Assembly: GCA_903921295.1 (NCBI GenBank)
Contig: CAIXOZ010000204.1
Span: 1 to 8,645 of the forward strand
Length of the DNA stretch: 8,645 nt
Reading direction: 5' to 3'
Origin: an uncultured cyanobacterium
GTDB lineage: Bacteria > Cyanobacteriota > Cyanobacteriia > PCC-6307 > Cyanobiaceae
Of the stretch, positions 1 through 6,596 are shown piece after piece (positions within the stretch are counted from its first letter, which is position 1; each line of letters starts with the position of its first letter). Both the position numbers and the translations under genes were made by a program. The notes beneath the pieces are model-generated. The model saw nothing but the letters and a program-made list of their open reading frames with translations. It made no database searches and was not told where the DNA came from.

Positions 1-638
1 ATCACATCCAGCATCAGCGGAATCAGATGGGTTTCCGGGGTGTGATCCTCTCCGAGATCACCGGCCGGATCCGCGCCCGCAGCATTGAAATAGCGAAAGA
101 TCACACTCGGCAGGCCGTAGGCGCGCCCGAAATCACCGAGCAGTTTCTCCACCATCCACTTGCTCTGACCGTACGGATTGATCGGCCGCTGCGGATGGTC
201 CTCCGTCATCGGCACCTGTTCCGGCATCCCGTAGGTGGCACAGGTGGAGGAGAAGACCACCGGCATCGGCAGGCCCTGACGGGCATGCTCCGGCGCCACC
301 AGAGCCTCCAGCAGGGTGAGGGTGTCGCCAACGTTGTTGCGGTAATAGCGGGCGGGATCGAGCATCGATTCCCCCACGTAGGCATAGGCGGCGAAATGAA
401 GCACCGCCTGCACCGGTTCCGATGACGCGGCAGGGTGCCGGCCGGCGAGCAAGGCGTCAAGCAGGGGACGATCGCCCACCTGACCGACCACCAGCGGCAC
501 CCCCAGCACTCCCTCCACCACATCACGGTGCCCATAGACCAGGTTGTCGAGCACCAGGGGTTGATGGCCCGCCCGCTGCAGCGCCCGCACCGCATGACTA
601 CCGATGTAGCCGGCTCCGCCGGTGACCAGAACTTTCAT
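1..638 (-). CDS. galE: UDP-glucose 4-epimerase GalE, N-terminal part (runs off left edge)
   Basis: GalE interconverts UDP-glucose and UDP-galactose in the cytosol with tightly bound NAD, supplying galactose for polysaccharides and glycolipids. The 212 residues in the window begin at an ATG (636-638) and open with the Rossmann motif GGAGYIG at residues 7-13. D31 follows strand beta-2. The short-chain dehydrogenase (SDR) catalytic set is complete: S130-S131-T132 and Y156-x3-K160 in the stretch NPYGQSK. The later block FRYFNAAGADP (residues 181-191) and the HLIP motif at 204-207 are typical of GalE. Full-length homologues have about 330-350 residues, so the last third, carrying most of the sugar-binding lobe, lies outside the window. 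The gene is divergent from the dehydrogenase gene at 826. No clear promoter or Shine-Dalgarno sequence was found upstream. A related NDP-sugar epimerase specificity cannot be excluded, but the motifs fit GalE well. Confidence 0.93.
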   Translation of the reverse strand, partial: MKVLVTGGAGYIGSHAVRALQRAGHQPLVLDNLVYGHRDVVEGVLGVPLVVGQVGDRPLLDALLAGRHPAASSEPVQAVLHFAAYAYVGESMLDPARYYRNNVGDTLTLLEALVAPEHARQGLPMPVVFSSTCATYGMPEQVPMTEDHPQRPINPYGQSKWMVEKLLGDFGRAYGLPSVIFRYFNAAGADPAGDLGEDHTPETHLIPLMLDV

Positions 639-720
639 CGCCCATCCGATCCGGGGCCCATTCCAACAAACCCCCGGCCCCCTGTGCTCCGTTGCGGTCC
701 CAGGCGTCGCCGGTCGCCTC

Positions 721-767
721 GCTTCGGTAGCGCCGAAGCCGGGAATTCCTCCAGGGCGCAGGCGCCC
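721..767. repeat. Cluster of three palindromes in the galE/dehydrogenase divergent gap
   Basis: Three inverted repeats lie head to tail here. GCTTCGG (721-727) pairs perfectly with CCGAAGC (733-739) around the 5-base loop TAGCG. GGAATTCC (742-749) is a perfect 8-base palindrome. GGGCGC (754-759) pairs with GCGCCC (762-767) around two bases. They lie 83-130 bases upstream of galE and 59-105 bases upstream of the dehydrogenase start. They could be operator sites for a dimeric regulator, a structured galE leader, or a chance product of GC-rich sequence. No T tract follows on either strand, so a classic intrinsic terminator is unlikely. Nothing else is recognisable in the 187-base gap apart from the -10-like box near its right end. 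Confidence 0.4.
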
Positions 768-813
768 ATCCGGCCAGGACTGAGCGGCATCACCCCCTGC
801 GGCTGCTGACTTT

Positions 814-819
814 TAGACT
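814..819 (+). promoter_or_regulatory. Probable -10 box for the dehydrogenase operon
   Basis: TAGACT fits the cyanobacterial TANNNT -10 pattern and stands out as part of an AT-richer patch (TTTTAGACT) in GC-rich surroundings. Six bases separate it from the ATG at 826, so transcription would start at or next to the A of the start codon, giving a leaderless mRNA. No -35 hexamer is visible. The TAG inside the box is also an in-frame stop, so the coding region cannot begin further upstream. Confidence 0.45.
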
Positions 820-825
820 GCTCGG

Positions 826-1974
826 ATGGTTGCACATCTGAGCGAGCACGCCATTGCCCCGGCCACGGTGCTGCGGGGAGAGGACTCCTGGCGCGAAAGC
901 CTGCCCCGTCTGATGACCTTCGGTCGCCGGCCGTTGCTGCTGGGGCGCAGTCACGGCACCGAAGCGCTGCGCCGACGGCTGGCCGCCGATCTTGGCCAGG
1001 CCGGGCTGCTCCCCACCATCGCCCGACTGCAGCACGATTGCTGTGAGGACGACCTCAAGCGCCTGCAGCGCGAAGCCATCGAAGGCTGCTGCGACCTGGT
1101 GATCGCCATCGGTGGCGGCAAGGTGCTGGATGCCGGCAAACTCCTCGCCGATCGACTCGATCTGCCCTGTGTGACGGTGCCCACCAGTGCCGCGACCTGT
1201 GCCGGCTGGACGGCGCTGTCCAACATCTATTCGCCCGAGGGGGCCTTCCAGGGCGATGTGAGCCTCAGGCACTGCCCGGATCTGCTGATCTTTGATCACA
1301 GCCTGATCCGTCTGGCACCACAACGCACCCTGGCCTCCGGCATCGCCGATGCCATGGCCAAGTGGTACGAGGCCTCCGTGAGCAGCGGCGCCAGCGAGGA
1401 CGGGATGGTGCAGCAGGCGGTGCAACAGGCCCGGGTGCTGCGCGATCAACTGCTGCTGGAAGCCGACCAGGCCATCAGGGAGCCGGGCTCCGCCGCCTGG
1501 GTGCGGGTGATCGAGGCCTGCGGCCTGACGGCGGGCCTGATCGGTGGCCTGGGCGGCGCCCGTTGTCGCACCGTCGCAGCCCATGCGGTGCACAACGGCC
1601 TCACCCAACTGGCGGCCACCCACGGCATCCTCCATGGGGAAAAGGTGGGCTTCGGGATCCTCGTGCAACTGCGCCTGGAGGAAGTGCTCGGCGGTCACCG
1701 GCTGGCGGCCCAGGCCAGGCGCCAGCTGATTCCCTTCTTCGGCGCCCTGGAGCTGCCGGTGACCCTGGCCGACCTCGGCCTGGCCCAGGCCAGCCTCGAG
1801 CAGCTGCGCGAGGTCTGCAACCACGCCTGTCGTCCTGGCTCCGACCTCCACCACCTGCCCTTCCCGGTCAACCCCGACGATCTCCTGGCCGCCCTGGTGA
1901 GCACCACCACCGACCACGAGCGCGCTGGCAACAGCTGGGCGCAGGCCTCCCGGCCGGAGCCCCCCACCCTGTGA
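826..1974 (+). CDS. GldA-like iron/zinc-containing alcohol dehydrogenase (glycerol dehydrogenase family)
   Basis: This 382-residue protein belongs to the metal-dependent group III alcohol dehydrogenases, close to glycerol dehydrogenase (GldA, about 365-380 residues), which oxidises glycerol or related polyols with NAD in the cytosol. The dinucleotide-binding stretch IGGGKVLDAGK is at residues 95-105, and VPTSAATCAG at 118-127 matches the family's PT-S-AAT block. Metal ligands appear intact: D175 in SGIADAMAKW, H253 in AAHAVHNG and H270 in HGEKVGFG. The ATG at 826 is the only reasonable start: TAG at 814-816 closes the frame upstream, and the next start-like codon (GTG at 868) would remove family sequence. 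There is no Shine-Dalgarno sequence. The stop overlaps the next gene's GTG by 4 bases, so it heads a three-gene operon. The substrate cannot be read from sequence; glycerol-1-phosphate or another polyol is possible. Confidence 0.85.
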   Translation: MVAHLSEHAIAPATVLRGEDSWRESLPRLMTFGRRPLLLGRSHGTEALRRRLAADLGQAGLLPTIARLQHDCCEDDLKRLQREAIEGCCDLVIAIGGGKVLDAGKLLADRLDLPCVTVPTSAATCAGWTALSNIYSPEGAFQGDVSLRHCPDLLIFDHSLIRLAPQRTLASGIADAMAKWYEASVSSGASEDGMVQQAVQQARVLRDQLLLEADQAIREPGSAAWVRVIEACGLTAGLIGGLGGARCRTVAAHAVHNGLTQLAATHGILHGEKVGFGILVQLRLEEVLGGHRLAAQARRQLIPFFGALELPVTLADLGLAQASLEQLREVCNHACRPGSDLHHLPFPVNPDDLLAALVSTTTDHERAGNSWAQASRPEPPTL

Positions 1975-2885
1975 GTGCGACCACCGCGCCCCTCAGCGCC
2001 GCCGCCGAAAGCTCCCGTGCCCTGGTGGAGCGCGCCAGCCAGGAGCTCCTCGATGGCGATGGGCAGATGCTGGCCGCCGCCGTGCAGTGGTGGGAGCTGC
2101 CCGGTCAGGCGGATCCCAGCCCGGTGGCGGTGCTCGGATCCGGCCCGCCGCTGCTGCTCCTGCATGGGTTTGACAGCTCGTTTCTGGAATTCCGGCGACT
2201 GGCGCCGCTGCTGGCCGATCACCACCAACTGCTGATCCCCGATCTGTTCGGATTCGGTTTTCAGCCGCGGCCCTCGAGCGCGAGCCAGGGGCCGGAGGCC
2301 GTGCTCAGCCATCTGGAGCGCCTGCTGGAGCACCTGCCCGAGCATCTCGAGCAGCCCGGTCGGATTGGACTGATCGGCGCCTCCATGGGCGGTGCGGTGG
2401 CGATCGCCCTGGCGCGGCGCTGCCCGGAGGTCTTCGAGCGGCTGCTGCTGCTGGCACCCGCCGGGCTCACCGGCCGGCCGATGCCGGTGCCGCCGCTCCT
2501 CGATCGTCTTGGGGTGGCCTTCCTCTCCCAACCTTCCGTGCGGCGAGGGCTCTGCCGCAGCGCCTTCGCCGATCCGGACCGGGATGTGGGCCCGGCGGAA
2601 CTGCAGATCGCCTCTTATCACCTCCAGACCCCAGGCTGGGCCGAAGCCCTGGCCAGTTTCGCCCGCTCCGGTGGCTTCGCCGGCTGTGGCGCTCCGCTGC
2701 CGCCACTGCCCCTGAAGGTGCTCTGGGGCCTCAACGACCGCATCCTGCGCGCCCCGCAGAAACGGGCTGCTCTGGCCCTGCTCGGCGATCGGCTGCAGGA
2801 GCTGCCCGACTGCGGCCACCTCCCCCACATCGACCAACCCCAGCAGGTGGCCGCCACCTGGCTGAACCCGAGCGGCTTCCGATGA
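1971..2885 (+). CDS. Alpha/beta hydrolase
   Basis: A 304-residue alpha/beta-hydrolase-fold protein. The oxyanion-hole motif LLLLHGFDSS lies at residues 61-70, the nucleophile elbow is G-A-S138-M-G, the acid is probably D256 (WGLNDRIL) and the catalytic histidine H283 (CGHLPHIDQP), so the triad is complete. A variable cap region spans roughly residues 165-240. An N-terminal extension of about 50 residues precedes the core. There is no signal peptide, so it is probably cytosolic. The GTG start at 1971 is chosen because it forms a GTGA overlap with the preceding stop codon, indicating translational coupling. The stop in turn overlaps the next gene's ATG by 4 bases. Such enzymes include esterases, lipases, C-C hydrolases and haloperoxidase-like proteins. 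The specificity is unknown; the company of a polyol dehydrogenase and a lipid-binding-type protein hints at an ester or lipid substrate, which is inference only. Confidence 0.85.
   Translation: MSATTAPLSAAAESSRALVERASQELLDGDGQMLAAAVQWWELPGQADPSPVAVLGSGPPLLLLHGFDSSFLEFRRLAPLLADHHQLLIPDLFGFGFQPRPSSASQGPEAVLSHLERLLEHLPEHLEQPGRIGLIGASMGGAVAIALARRCPEVFERLLLLAPAGLTGRPMPVPPLLDRLGVAFLSQPSVRRGLCRSAFADPDRDVGPAELQIASYHLQTPGWAEALASFARSGGFAGCGAPLPPLPLKVLWGLNDRILRAPQKRAALALLGDRLQELPDCGHLPHIDQPQQVAATWLNPSGFR
2400..2407. repeat. HIP1 octamer (GCGATCGC)
   Basis: An exact copy of the HIP1 palindrome common in many cyanobacterial genomes, here extended to GGCGATCGCC and lying inside the alpha/beta hydrolase gene. 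A second copy is at 7564-7571. Two copies in this window are not enough to show enrichment in so GC-rich a sequence. Confidence 0.5.
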
Positions 2886-3553
2886 CATCAGCCAACTCCG
2901 ATCCCGGACTCAGCACCGACAACGCCCCGAGCGGCAGCAGCGGACCGGTGATGCAGCTGCTCTCCGGTGGGCTGCAGCGCTGGCTTCGCAGCCGCCTCCA
3001 GGCGGTGGAAGGCCTCGAGATCCAGCTGCATGGCTCCGCCTTTCAGCTGCTCCGGGGCCGACTGGAAGGGGTGACGGTGCTGGCGCGTCGCGTGACCTAT
3101 CAGGACCTCGAGATCGAACAGGTGAACCTGCGCAGCGATGCGATCACCGTGCAGATGGGCAATCTGCTCAAAGGTCAGCCTGTCCAGCTTGAACAGCGTT
3201 TCAGGATCCGGGGCACCCTCTCCTTCAGCCCCGAGGCCCTGACCCGCACCCTGGCCGGCGCCCGGTGGCGGCCTCTGGGCGATGCCCTGGCCGAACAGGT
3301 GCTTGGAGTTGTTCCGTTGAAGCAGCTGGTGATCCGCCAGGATGCGCTGGAGCTGTCGGCCGATGCGGTTCCCAGCGGCACGACCGTGACCATGGAAACG
3401 CTGGTGGACGCCGCCAACGGCACGATGGTCCTGCGCAGCCGCGATGGCGCCCTGCAGGTGCCCCTGCCGATGGATCCGAACATCACCATCGAAAGGGCCG
3501 ACCTCGAGGGTGGCATGGTGCAGCTGCATGGCGTGGCGGTCGTATCCCCCTGA
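2882..3553 (+). CDS. DUF2993 (LmeA-like) protein
   Basis: A 223-residue protein resembling the cyanobacterial DUF2993 family, whose actinobacterial member LmeA is a phospholipid-binding protein involved in mannan elongation. The recognisable part is residues 58-128: a LRGRLEGVTVLARRVTYQ block, an amphipathic beta pattern of alternating hydrophobic residues (LEIEQVNLRSDAITVQ), then LSFSPEALTRTLAG. The first 22 residues are polar, rich in S, G and D, and probably disordered. No N-terminal signal peptide or membrane helix is apparent, so it may act on the cytosolic face of a membrane. The start ATG overlaps the hydrolase stop as ATGA, so it is the last gene of the three-gene operon. It is convergent with cdsA 78 bases downstream. 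The family call rests on remembered patterns rather than a search; the biochemical role in cyanobacteria is unknown. Confidence 0.7.
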   Translation: MTSANSDPGLSTDNAPSGSSGPVMQLLSGGLQRWLRSRLQAVEGLEIQLHGSAFQLLRGRLEGVTVLARRVTYQDLEIEQVNLRSDAITVQMGNLLKGQPVQLEQRFRIRGTLSFSPEALTRTLAGARWRPLGDALAEQVLGVVPLKQLVIRQDALELSADAVPSGTTVTMETLVDAANGTMVLRSRDGALQVPLPMDPNITIERADLEGGMVQLHGVAVVSP

Positions 3554-3619
3554 GCAGGGCACCGCTTGATTGCCAGGACCCGACGGCGTCCAAGGCCCGC
3601 ACCGATCCACCGGCAGACG

Positions 3620-3633
3620 GATCCCGGGGGATC
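3620..3633. repeat. Palindrome in the convergent gap at the end of cdsA
   Basis: GATCCC (3620-3625) and GGGATC (3628-3633) form a perfect inverted repeat around two bases; a 5-bp stem with a CGGG loop is the most that could fold. It reaches into the cdsA stop codon (3632-3634). A further GATCC at 3604-3608 could pair instead with GGATC at 3619-3623. The convergent gap 3554-3631 holds no T tract on either strand, so any role as a bidirectional terminator is only a possibility. Nothing else is seen in the gap. Confidence 0.25.
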
Positions 3634-4519
3634 AGGGCTCACCGAGCATGGGCAGCACCACGGTGACCAGCGAAAAGACCATCGCAGGCGTGAACAGGTA
3701 GCTGTCGATGCGATCGAGCATGCCACCATGACCTGGGATCGCGTCGCCGGAATCCTTGACGCCGGCATCGCGTTTCATCATCGACTCGGTCAGATCACCG
3801 ACCAGGGAGAAGATCGTGACCAGAGCCCCGAGCAGAGCACCGAGCAGCCAGCCCCAGGACCAGGCGAGCACAGTGCCGCCAAGGGCGCCGATCGCCATCG
3901 AACAGGCCAGGCCCCCGAAAGCGCCTTCCACGGTCTTGCCCGGGGAAATCGGCGAAAGCGGATGGCGGCCGAAACGCCGACCGATCACGTAGGAGCCGAT
4001 GTCGGTGCCGACGATCATCAGGCAGGCCATCAGCGTGAGGGCCATGCCGGAGGTGAAGGGCCAGGGCTGATCGGCCAGACTGGGAGCGAGGTTGGTGGCA
4101 TTCAGATCCCGGAGGCGGATCCAGAAACTGGGCAGAAAACCCAGATAGAACAGCCCGAAGATCGAGGCGGCGATGTCGGCGATCGTGCCGGTGCGCGGCT
4201 GCAGCATCAGCCAGCCACAGATCACGGCGCCAGCCACCGGCAGCACCGCCTGGGCCAGGGCGTCGGGGAGACCGCCGGAATCCGACCACTGGGTGCAGAT
4301 CAACAGCAGCTGGCAGGCCACCAGGGTGCTCTTGGTGGCAGGCCGCATGCCCTTGAACTGAGCCAGGCGGAAGAATTCGAGCAGGCCGATGTGCACCATC
4401 ACCCCAACGCCGATGGTGAACCACCAGCCGCCGAGGGTGACCATCACCAGCCCGAGGCCCCCGGCGGCCCAGCCGCTGACCAGACGGGGCAGGGACGTGG
4501 GGCGTCGCTCGCCGGCCAT
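3632..4519 (-). CDS. cdsA: Phosphatidate cytidylyltransferase (CDP-diglyceride synthase)
   Basis: CdsA is an integral membrane enzyme that makes CDP-diacylglycerol from phosphatidate and CTP, the step leading to phosphatidylglycerol, the main phospholipid of cyanobacterial membranes. The 295-residue length is normal for the family. The complete C-terminal CDP-diglyceride synthetase signature runs from S246 to D272 (S-M-M-K-R, then K255-D256, then H264-G-G-M-L-D-R-I-D272). Other conserved blocks are GTDIGSYVIGRRFG (171-184) and SPGKTVEGAFGG (192-203). Multiple hydrophobic segments are visible, for example at about 18-48, 64-76, 89-106, 116-134, 157-179, 201-219, 223-240 and 276-292. The ATG shares its A with the TGA of the upstream cbiT-like gene (a 1-base overlap), so translation is probably coupled. 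It is the last gene of the minus-strand operon. Confidence 0.96.
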   Translation of the reverse strand: MAGERRPTSLPRLVSGWAAGGLGLVMVTLGGWWFTIGVGVMVHIGLLEFFRLAQFKGMRPATKSTLVACQLLLICTQWSDSGGLPDALAQAVLPVAGAVICGWLMLQPRTGTIADIAASIFGLFYLGFLPSFWIRLRDLNATNLAPSLADQPWPFTSGMALTLMACLMIVGTDIGSYVIGRRFGRHPLSPISPGKTVEGAFGGLACSMAIGALGGTVLAWSWGWLLGALLGALVTIFSLVGDLTESMMKRDAGVKDSGDAIPGHGGMLDRIDSYLFTPAMVFSLVTVVLPMLGEP

Positions 4520-5124
4520 CAGGCGCTCCGCTCCGCCGCGATCAGGAACAGCGGTTCAGCCGCCGCCAGCTTCGCCTGGCTGCCACGGCGCTGCATCCGG
4601 TGCACGGTGGCCTGAACCACCTGCACGTCCCGGGCCTGAAGCTGGCCAAGGGTGTCGGTGGCATCCACCAGCCCTTCGAGGCTTTTGGTGCTGATCACCA
4701 GCCGCCCCTCGTTCTGAAGGGCCTGCCAGACAGCCTGAAGCACATCCACCAGCGGACGGCCGACCTCCAGCAGCACCCGATCAGGGTTGGGGGGCAGCAG
4801 GTGCAGATCAGCGGGCGCCTGGCCGGGATGGCTGTGCAGATTGGTGATCCCCAACCGCTGACGGTTGCGCTCCAGCAGACCGAGGGCCTCAGGATCGCGC
4901 TCAAGCGTGTGCACAGCCCCCAGGGGCAGGAACCGGGCGATCTCGAGGGCCAGGGCACCTGTGCCGCCACCCACATCCCAGACGAGGGAATCAGCGCGTG
5001 GCCGGAGGTGGGCCAGCAGCATCACCCGGAGCTCCAGCGGCGTGGGGCTGAAACCCGGGGCCTCCTCGAACACCGCATCCGGCAATCCAGGGGTGACGAA
5101 ATCCCAGTGGAAGGGGCCGGCCAT
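4519..5124 (-). CDS. cbiT: CbiT-like precorrin/cobalt-precorrin C15-methyltransferase (decarboxylating)
   Basis: CbiT uses S-adenosylmethionine to methylate C15 of the corrin precursor and removes the acetate side chain at C12, a step of B12 (in picocyanobacteria, pseudocobalamin) synthesis. The 201-residue length fits stand-alone CbiT (about 185-200). GLPDAVFE at residues 13-20 resembles the family's GIPDE-F opening. The SAM-binding motif I is VWDVGGGTGALALEIA (48-63), with the acidic residue E75 at the end of strand 2 (HTLERDPEAL). The usual proline-methionine-threonine-lysine motif before the first helix is replaced by FSPTPLELR (25-33), so the active site is not entirely standard. The ATG at 5124 lies 7 bases after the decarboxylase stop, and longer N-terminal versions would overlap that gene. 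It overlaps cdsA by 1 base. A different class I methyltransferase is the main alternative. Confidence 0.75.
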   Translation of the reverse strand: MAGPFHWDFVTPGLPDAVFEEAPGFSPTPLELRVMLLAHLRPRADSLVWDVGGGTGALALEIARFLPLGAVHTLERDPEALGLLERNRQRLGITNLHSHPGQAPADLHLLPPNPDRVLLEVGRPLVDVLQAVWQALQNEGRLVISTKSLEGLVDATDTLGQLQARDVQVVQATVHRMQRRGSQAKLAAAEPLFLIAAERSA

Positions 5125-5131
5125 GCAAGGT

Positions 5132-6526
5132 TCAATCGGCCACAACCCGTACCGTATCAGCGATCTGCCCGGGCCAGAGCAGGCGCTGCCCCAGGAGCCA
5201 CTCCGCGCGGGCCCGATCGATCCTCTCGCCTGGACACAACAGGGGAATCCCCGGCGGGTAGGGGCAGAGCGGTTCAGCGGCGACCCGCCCGACGGCCAGT
5301 TCGAGGGGCACCAGGACACTGGTGGCGCGCCAGGCCTGCGCCAGCGGCAGCACCGGGGAAGCCACCAGCGGCAGGGGCGGCCGCCGGAACAGAGGCAGCG
5401 GCGGTTGCTGCAGAGCCCTGCGCATCGCCTGCAGGCTCCGCGTCAGGCGGGCGACCAGCCGCGGTGGTGGCACCTGGCCCAGGCAGAAGGTGAGGGCTCC
5501 GGGTTCCGGCAATTCGGCGATCACACCGCGCTCCATCAGCCAGGCATCCGCCTCCAGCCCGGAGACCCCGATCGGGCCGGTCAGGAGCACCAGCCGCAAC
5601 GGATCCGCCGCCGCCAGCAGGCTGAACCCCTGCGCCAGGAGCCGATGCCGGAGCGCATGGCCGATCGCCTCGGCCCGTTGGCGCTGCCGTTGCCCCGCAG
5701 CGCTGGCGCCATGGGTGATCGCCGCCGCAGTGGCGGCCAGCAACAGGGCGCTGGGACTCGAGGTCTGCAACCAGAGCAGGGCCCGCTCGATTGCCGCCGG
5801 ATCACAACGCTCCCCCCGGGCCAGCAGGGCCCCGGCCTGGGCCAGCCCACCGCCTGCCTTCTGCAGGGAGATCACCACCAGATCAGCGCCACTGGCCAGG
5901 GCCTCCCCCCGGCCATGGGCCTGGTCCACCAGCACCGGCAGGCCAGCGCGGTGCGCCAGGGTCACCAGCTCCGGCAGACGGGCCCGCTGGCCTTGGTAGG
6001 TGGGATCGACCAGCACCAGGGCCGCGGGTTTGGGCAGGCCAGCGGCGGCGGTCGCCGCCAGCACCGCCTCCAGATCCCCGGGACCCGGCGGCAGCCACAG
6101 CCCACTGAGCGGATCGAAGGGCAGATCAAACAGAATCGGCTCGACCTGGGCCAGCACACAGCCGTGCAGCAAGGAGCGGTGAACGTTCCTCGGCAGCAAC
6201 ACCTGGGACCCCGGCGGACAGAGGGCGAGCAGAGCCGCCTGCAACAGGCCGGAGGCGCCGTTGACACCGAACCAGCAGTGGCTGGCACCGAGCAGGGCGG
6301 CGCAACGGCGCTGGGAGACGGCCACGGCCCCCTCCTCCAGCAGCGGGCCGCCGATCTGCGGCAGTTCCGGCAGATCCCAGGATCCGGGAGACCGGCTGAG
6401 CAGGTGCCGCAACGCCGGCGCCAGGCCGCGGCCACGGCCGTGGGCCGGCAGATGCAGGGGCAGCAGCCCCCTGGGACCACGGGCGCCCAGCAGCGCAAGC
6501 AGATCCGGCGTGGCGGGGTCAACCAA
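5132..6526 (-). CDS. Orn/Lys/Arg decarboxylase family protein (fold-type I PLP enzyme) with divergent active site
   Basis: A 464-residue member of the short (roughly 460-500 residue) Orn/Lys/Arg decarboxylase family, PLP enzymes that decarboxylate basic amino acids to polyamines or diamines. Matching blocks in order: LHLPAHGRG (24-32), GSWDLPELP (48-56), WFGVNGASGLLQA (85-97), PRNVHRS (112-118), VDPTYQG (173-179), the cofactor aspartate D201 in VDQAHG, the presumed Schiff-base lysine K223 in ISLQKAGGGLAQA, and the C-terminal CPYPPGIPLLCPGE (421-434). Departures from the usual pattern: Q202 instead of Glu in the DEAHG motif, loss of about nine residues and the second histidine after it, and Q222 instead of His before the lysine. 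It starts at TTG (6524-6526); a TGA at 6545-6547 closes the frame upstream and there is no other start codon nearby. It is the first gene of the minus-strand operon. The substrate is undetermined, and catalysis itself is in question. Confidence 0.88.
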   Translation of the reverse strand: MVDPATPDLLALLGARGPRGLLPLHLPAHGRGRGLAPALRHLLSRSPGSWDLPELPQIGGPLLEEGAVAVSQRRCAALLGASHCWFGVNGASGLLQAALLALCPPGSQVLLPRNVHRSLLHGCVLAQVEPILFDLPFDPLSGLWLPPGPGDLEAVLAATAAAGLPKPAALVLVDPTYQGQRARLPELVTLAHRAGLPVLVDQAHGRGEALASGADLVVISLQKAGGGLAQAGALLARGERCDPAAIERALLWLQTSSPSALLLAATAAAITHGASAAGQRQRQRAEAIGHALRHRLLAQGFSLLAAADPLRLVLLTGPIGVSGLEADAWLMERGVIAELPEPGALTFCLGQVPPPRLVARLTRSLQAMRRALQQPPLPLFRRPPLPLVASPVLPLAQAWRATSVLVPLELAVGRVAAEPLCPYPPGIPLLCPGERIDRARAEWLLGQRLLWPGQIADTVRVVAD

Positions 6527-6568
6527 GGTCCCGGAACAGGCGCATCACTGGCGCAAAGCGAGGCTGCC

Positions 6569-6574
6569 TAGCAT
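6569..6574 (+). promoter_or_regulatory. Probable -10 box for the ABC1/UbiB-like kinase gene
   Basis: TAGCAT fits the TANNNT pattern and sits 22 bases before the TTG start at 6597, which would give a leader of about 15 bases. No -35 hexamer and no Shine-Dalgarno sequence are evident. It lies in the 70-base divergent gap; I saw no convincing -10 box for the opposite (decarboxylase) direction. Confidence 0.45.
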
Positions 6575-6596
6575 CCTGGCTTCCTGGCCTGGCCCC

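Noticed and set aside
1362..1970. Upstream in-frame extension of the alpha/beta hydrolase back to an ATG at 1362
   Set aside because: The extension overlaps the conserved dehydrogenase in another frame and reads as R-, G- and P-rich noise. The GTG at 1971 with a GTGA overlap is the natural start.
790..2888. Long minus-strand open frames (790-1917 and 1695-2888) opposite the dehydrogenase and hydrolase
   Set aside because: They are antisense to well-supported genes, with compositionally biased translations and no recognisable motifs.
3566..4615. 349-residue plus-strand open frame opposite cdsA
   Set aside because: It is rich in H, G, Q and E with no domain, and the other strand carries the full CdsA signature.
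5125..5319. Longer N-terminus for the cbiT-like protein, starting at 5319
   Set aside because: It would overlap the conserved C-terminal domain of the decarboxylase out of frame. The ATG at 5124 gives a normal CbiT length and a 7-base gap.
4865..6571. 568-residue open frame on the plus strand opposite the decarboxylase and part of the cbiT-like gene
   Set aside because: Its translation is low-complexity, rich in Q, G, R and P with no domain motifs, while the opposite strand encodes clearly conserved proteins. It is a GC-bias shadow.
6261..6596. Longer kinase start at the ATG at 6261
   Set aside because: The added 112 residues are antisense to conserved decarboxylase sequence and have no family similarity. 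The probable -10 box lies downstream of that ATG.
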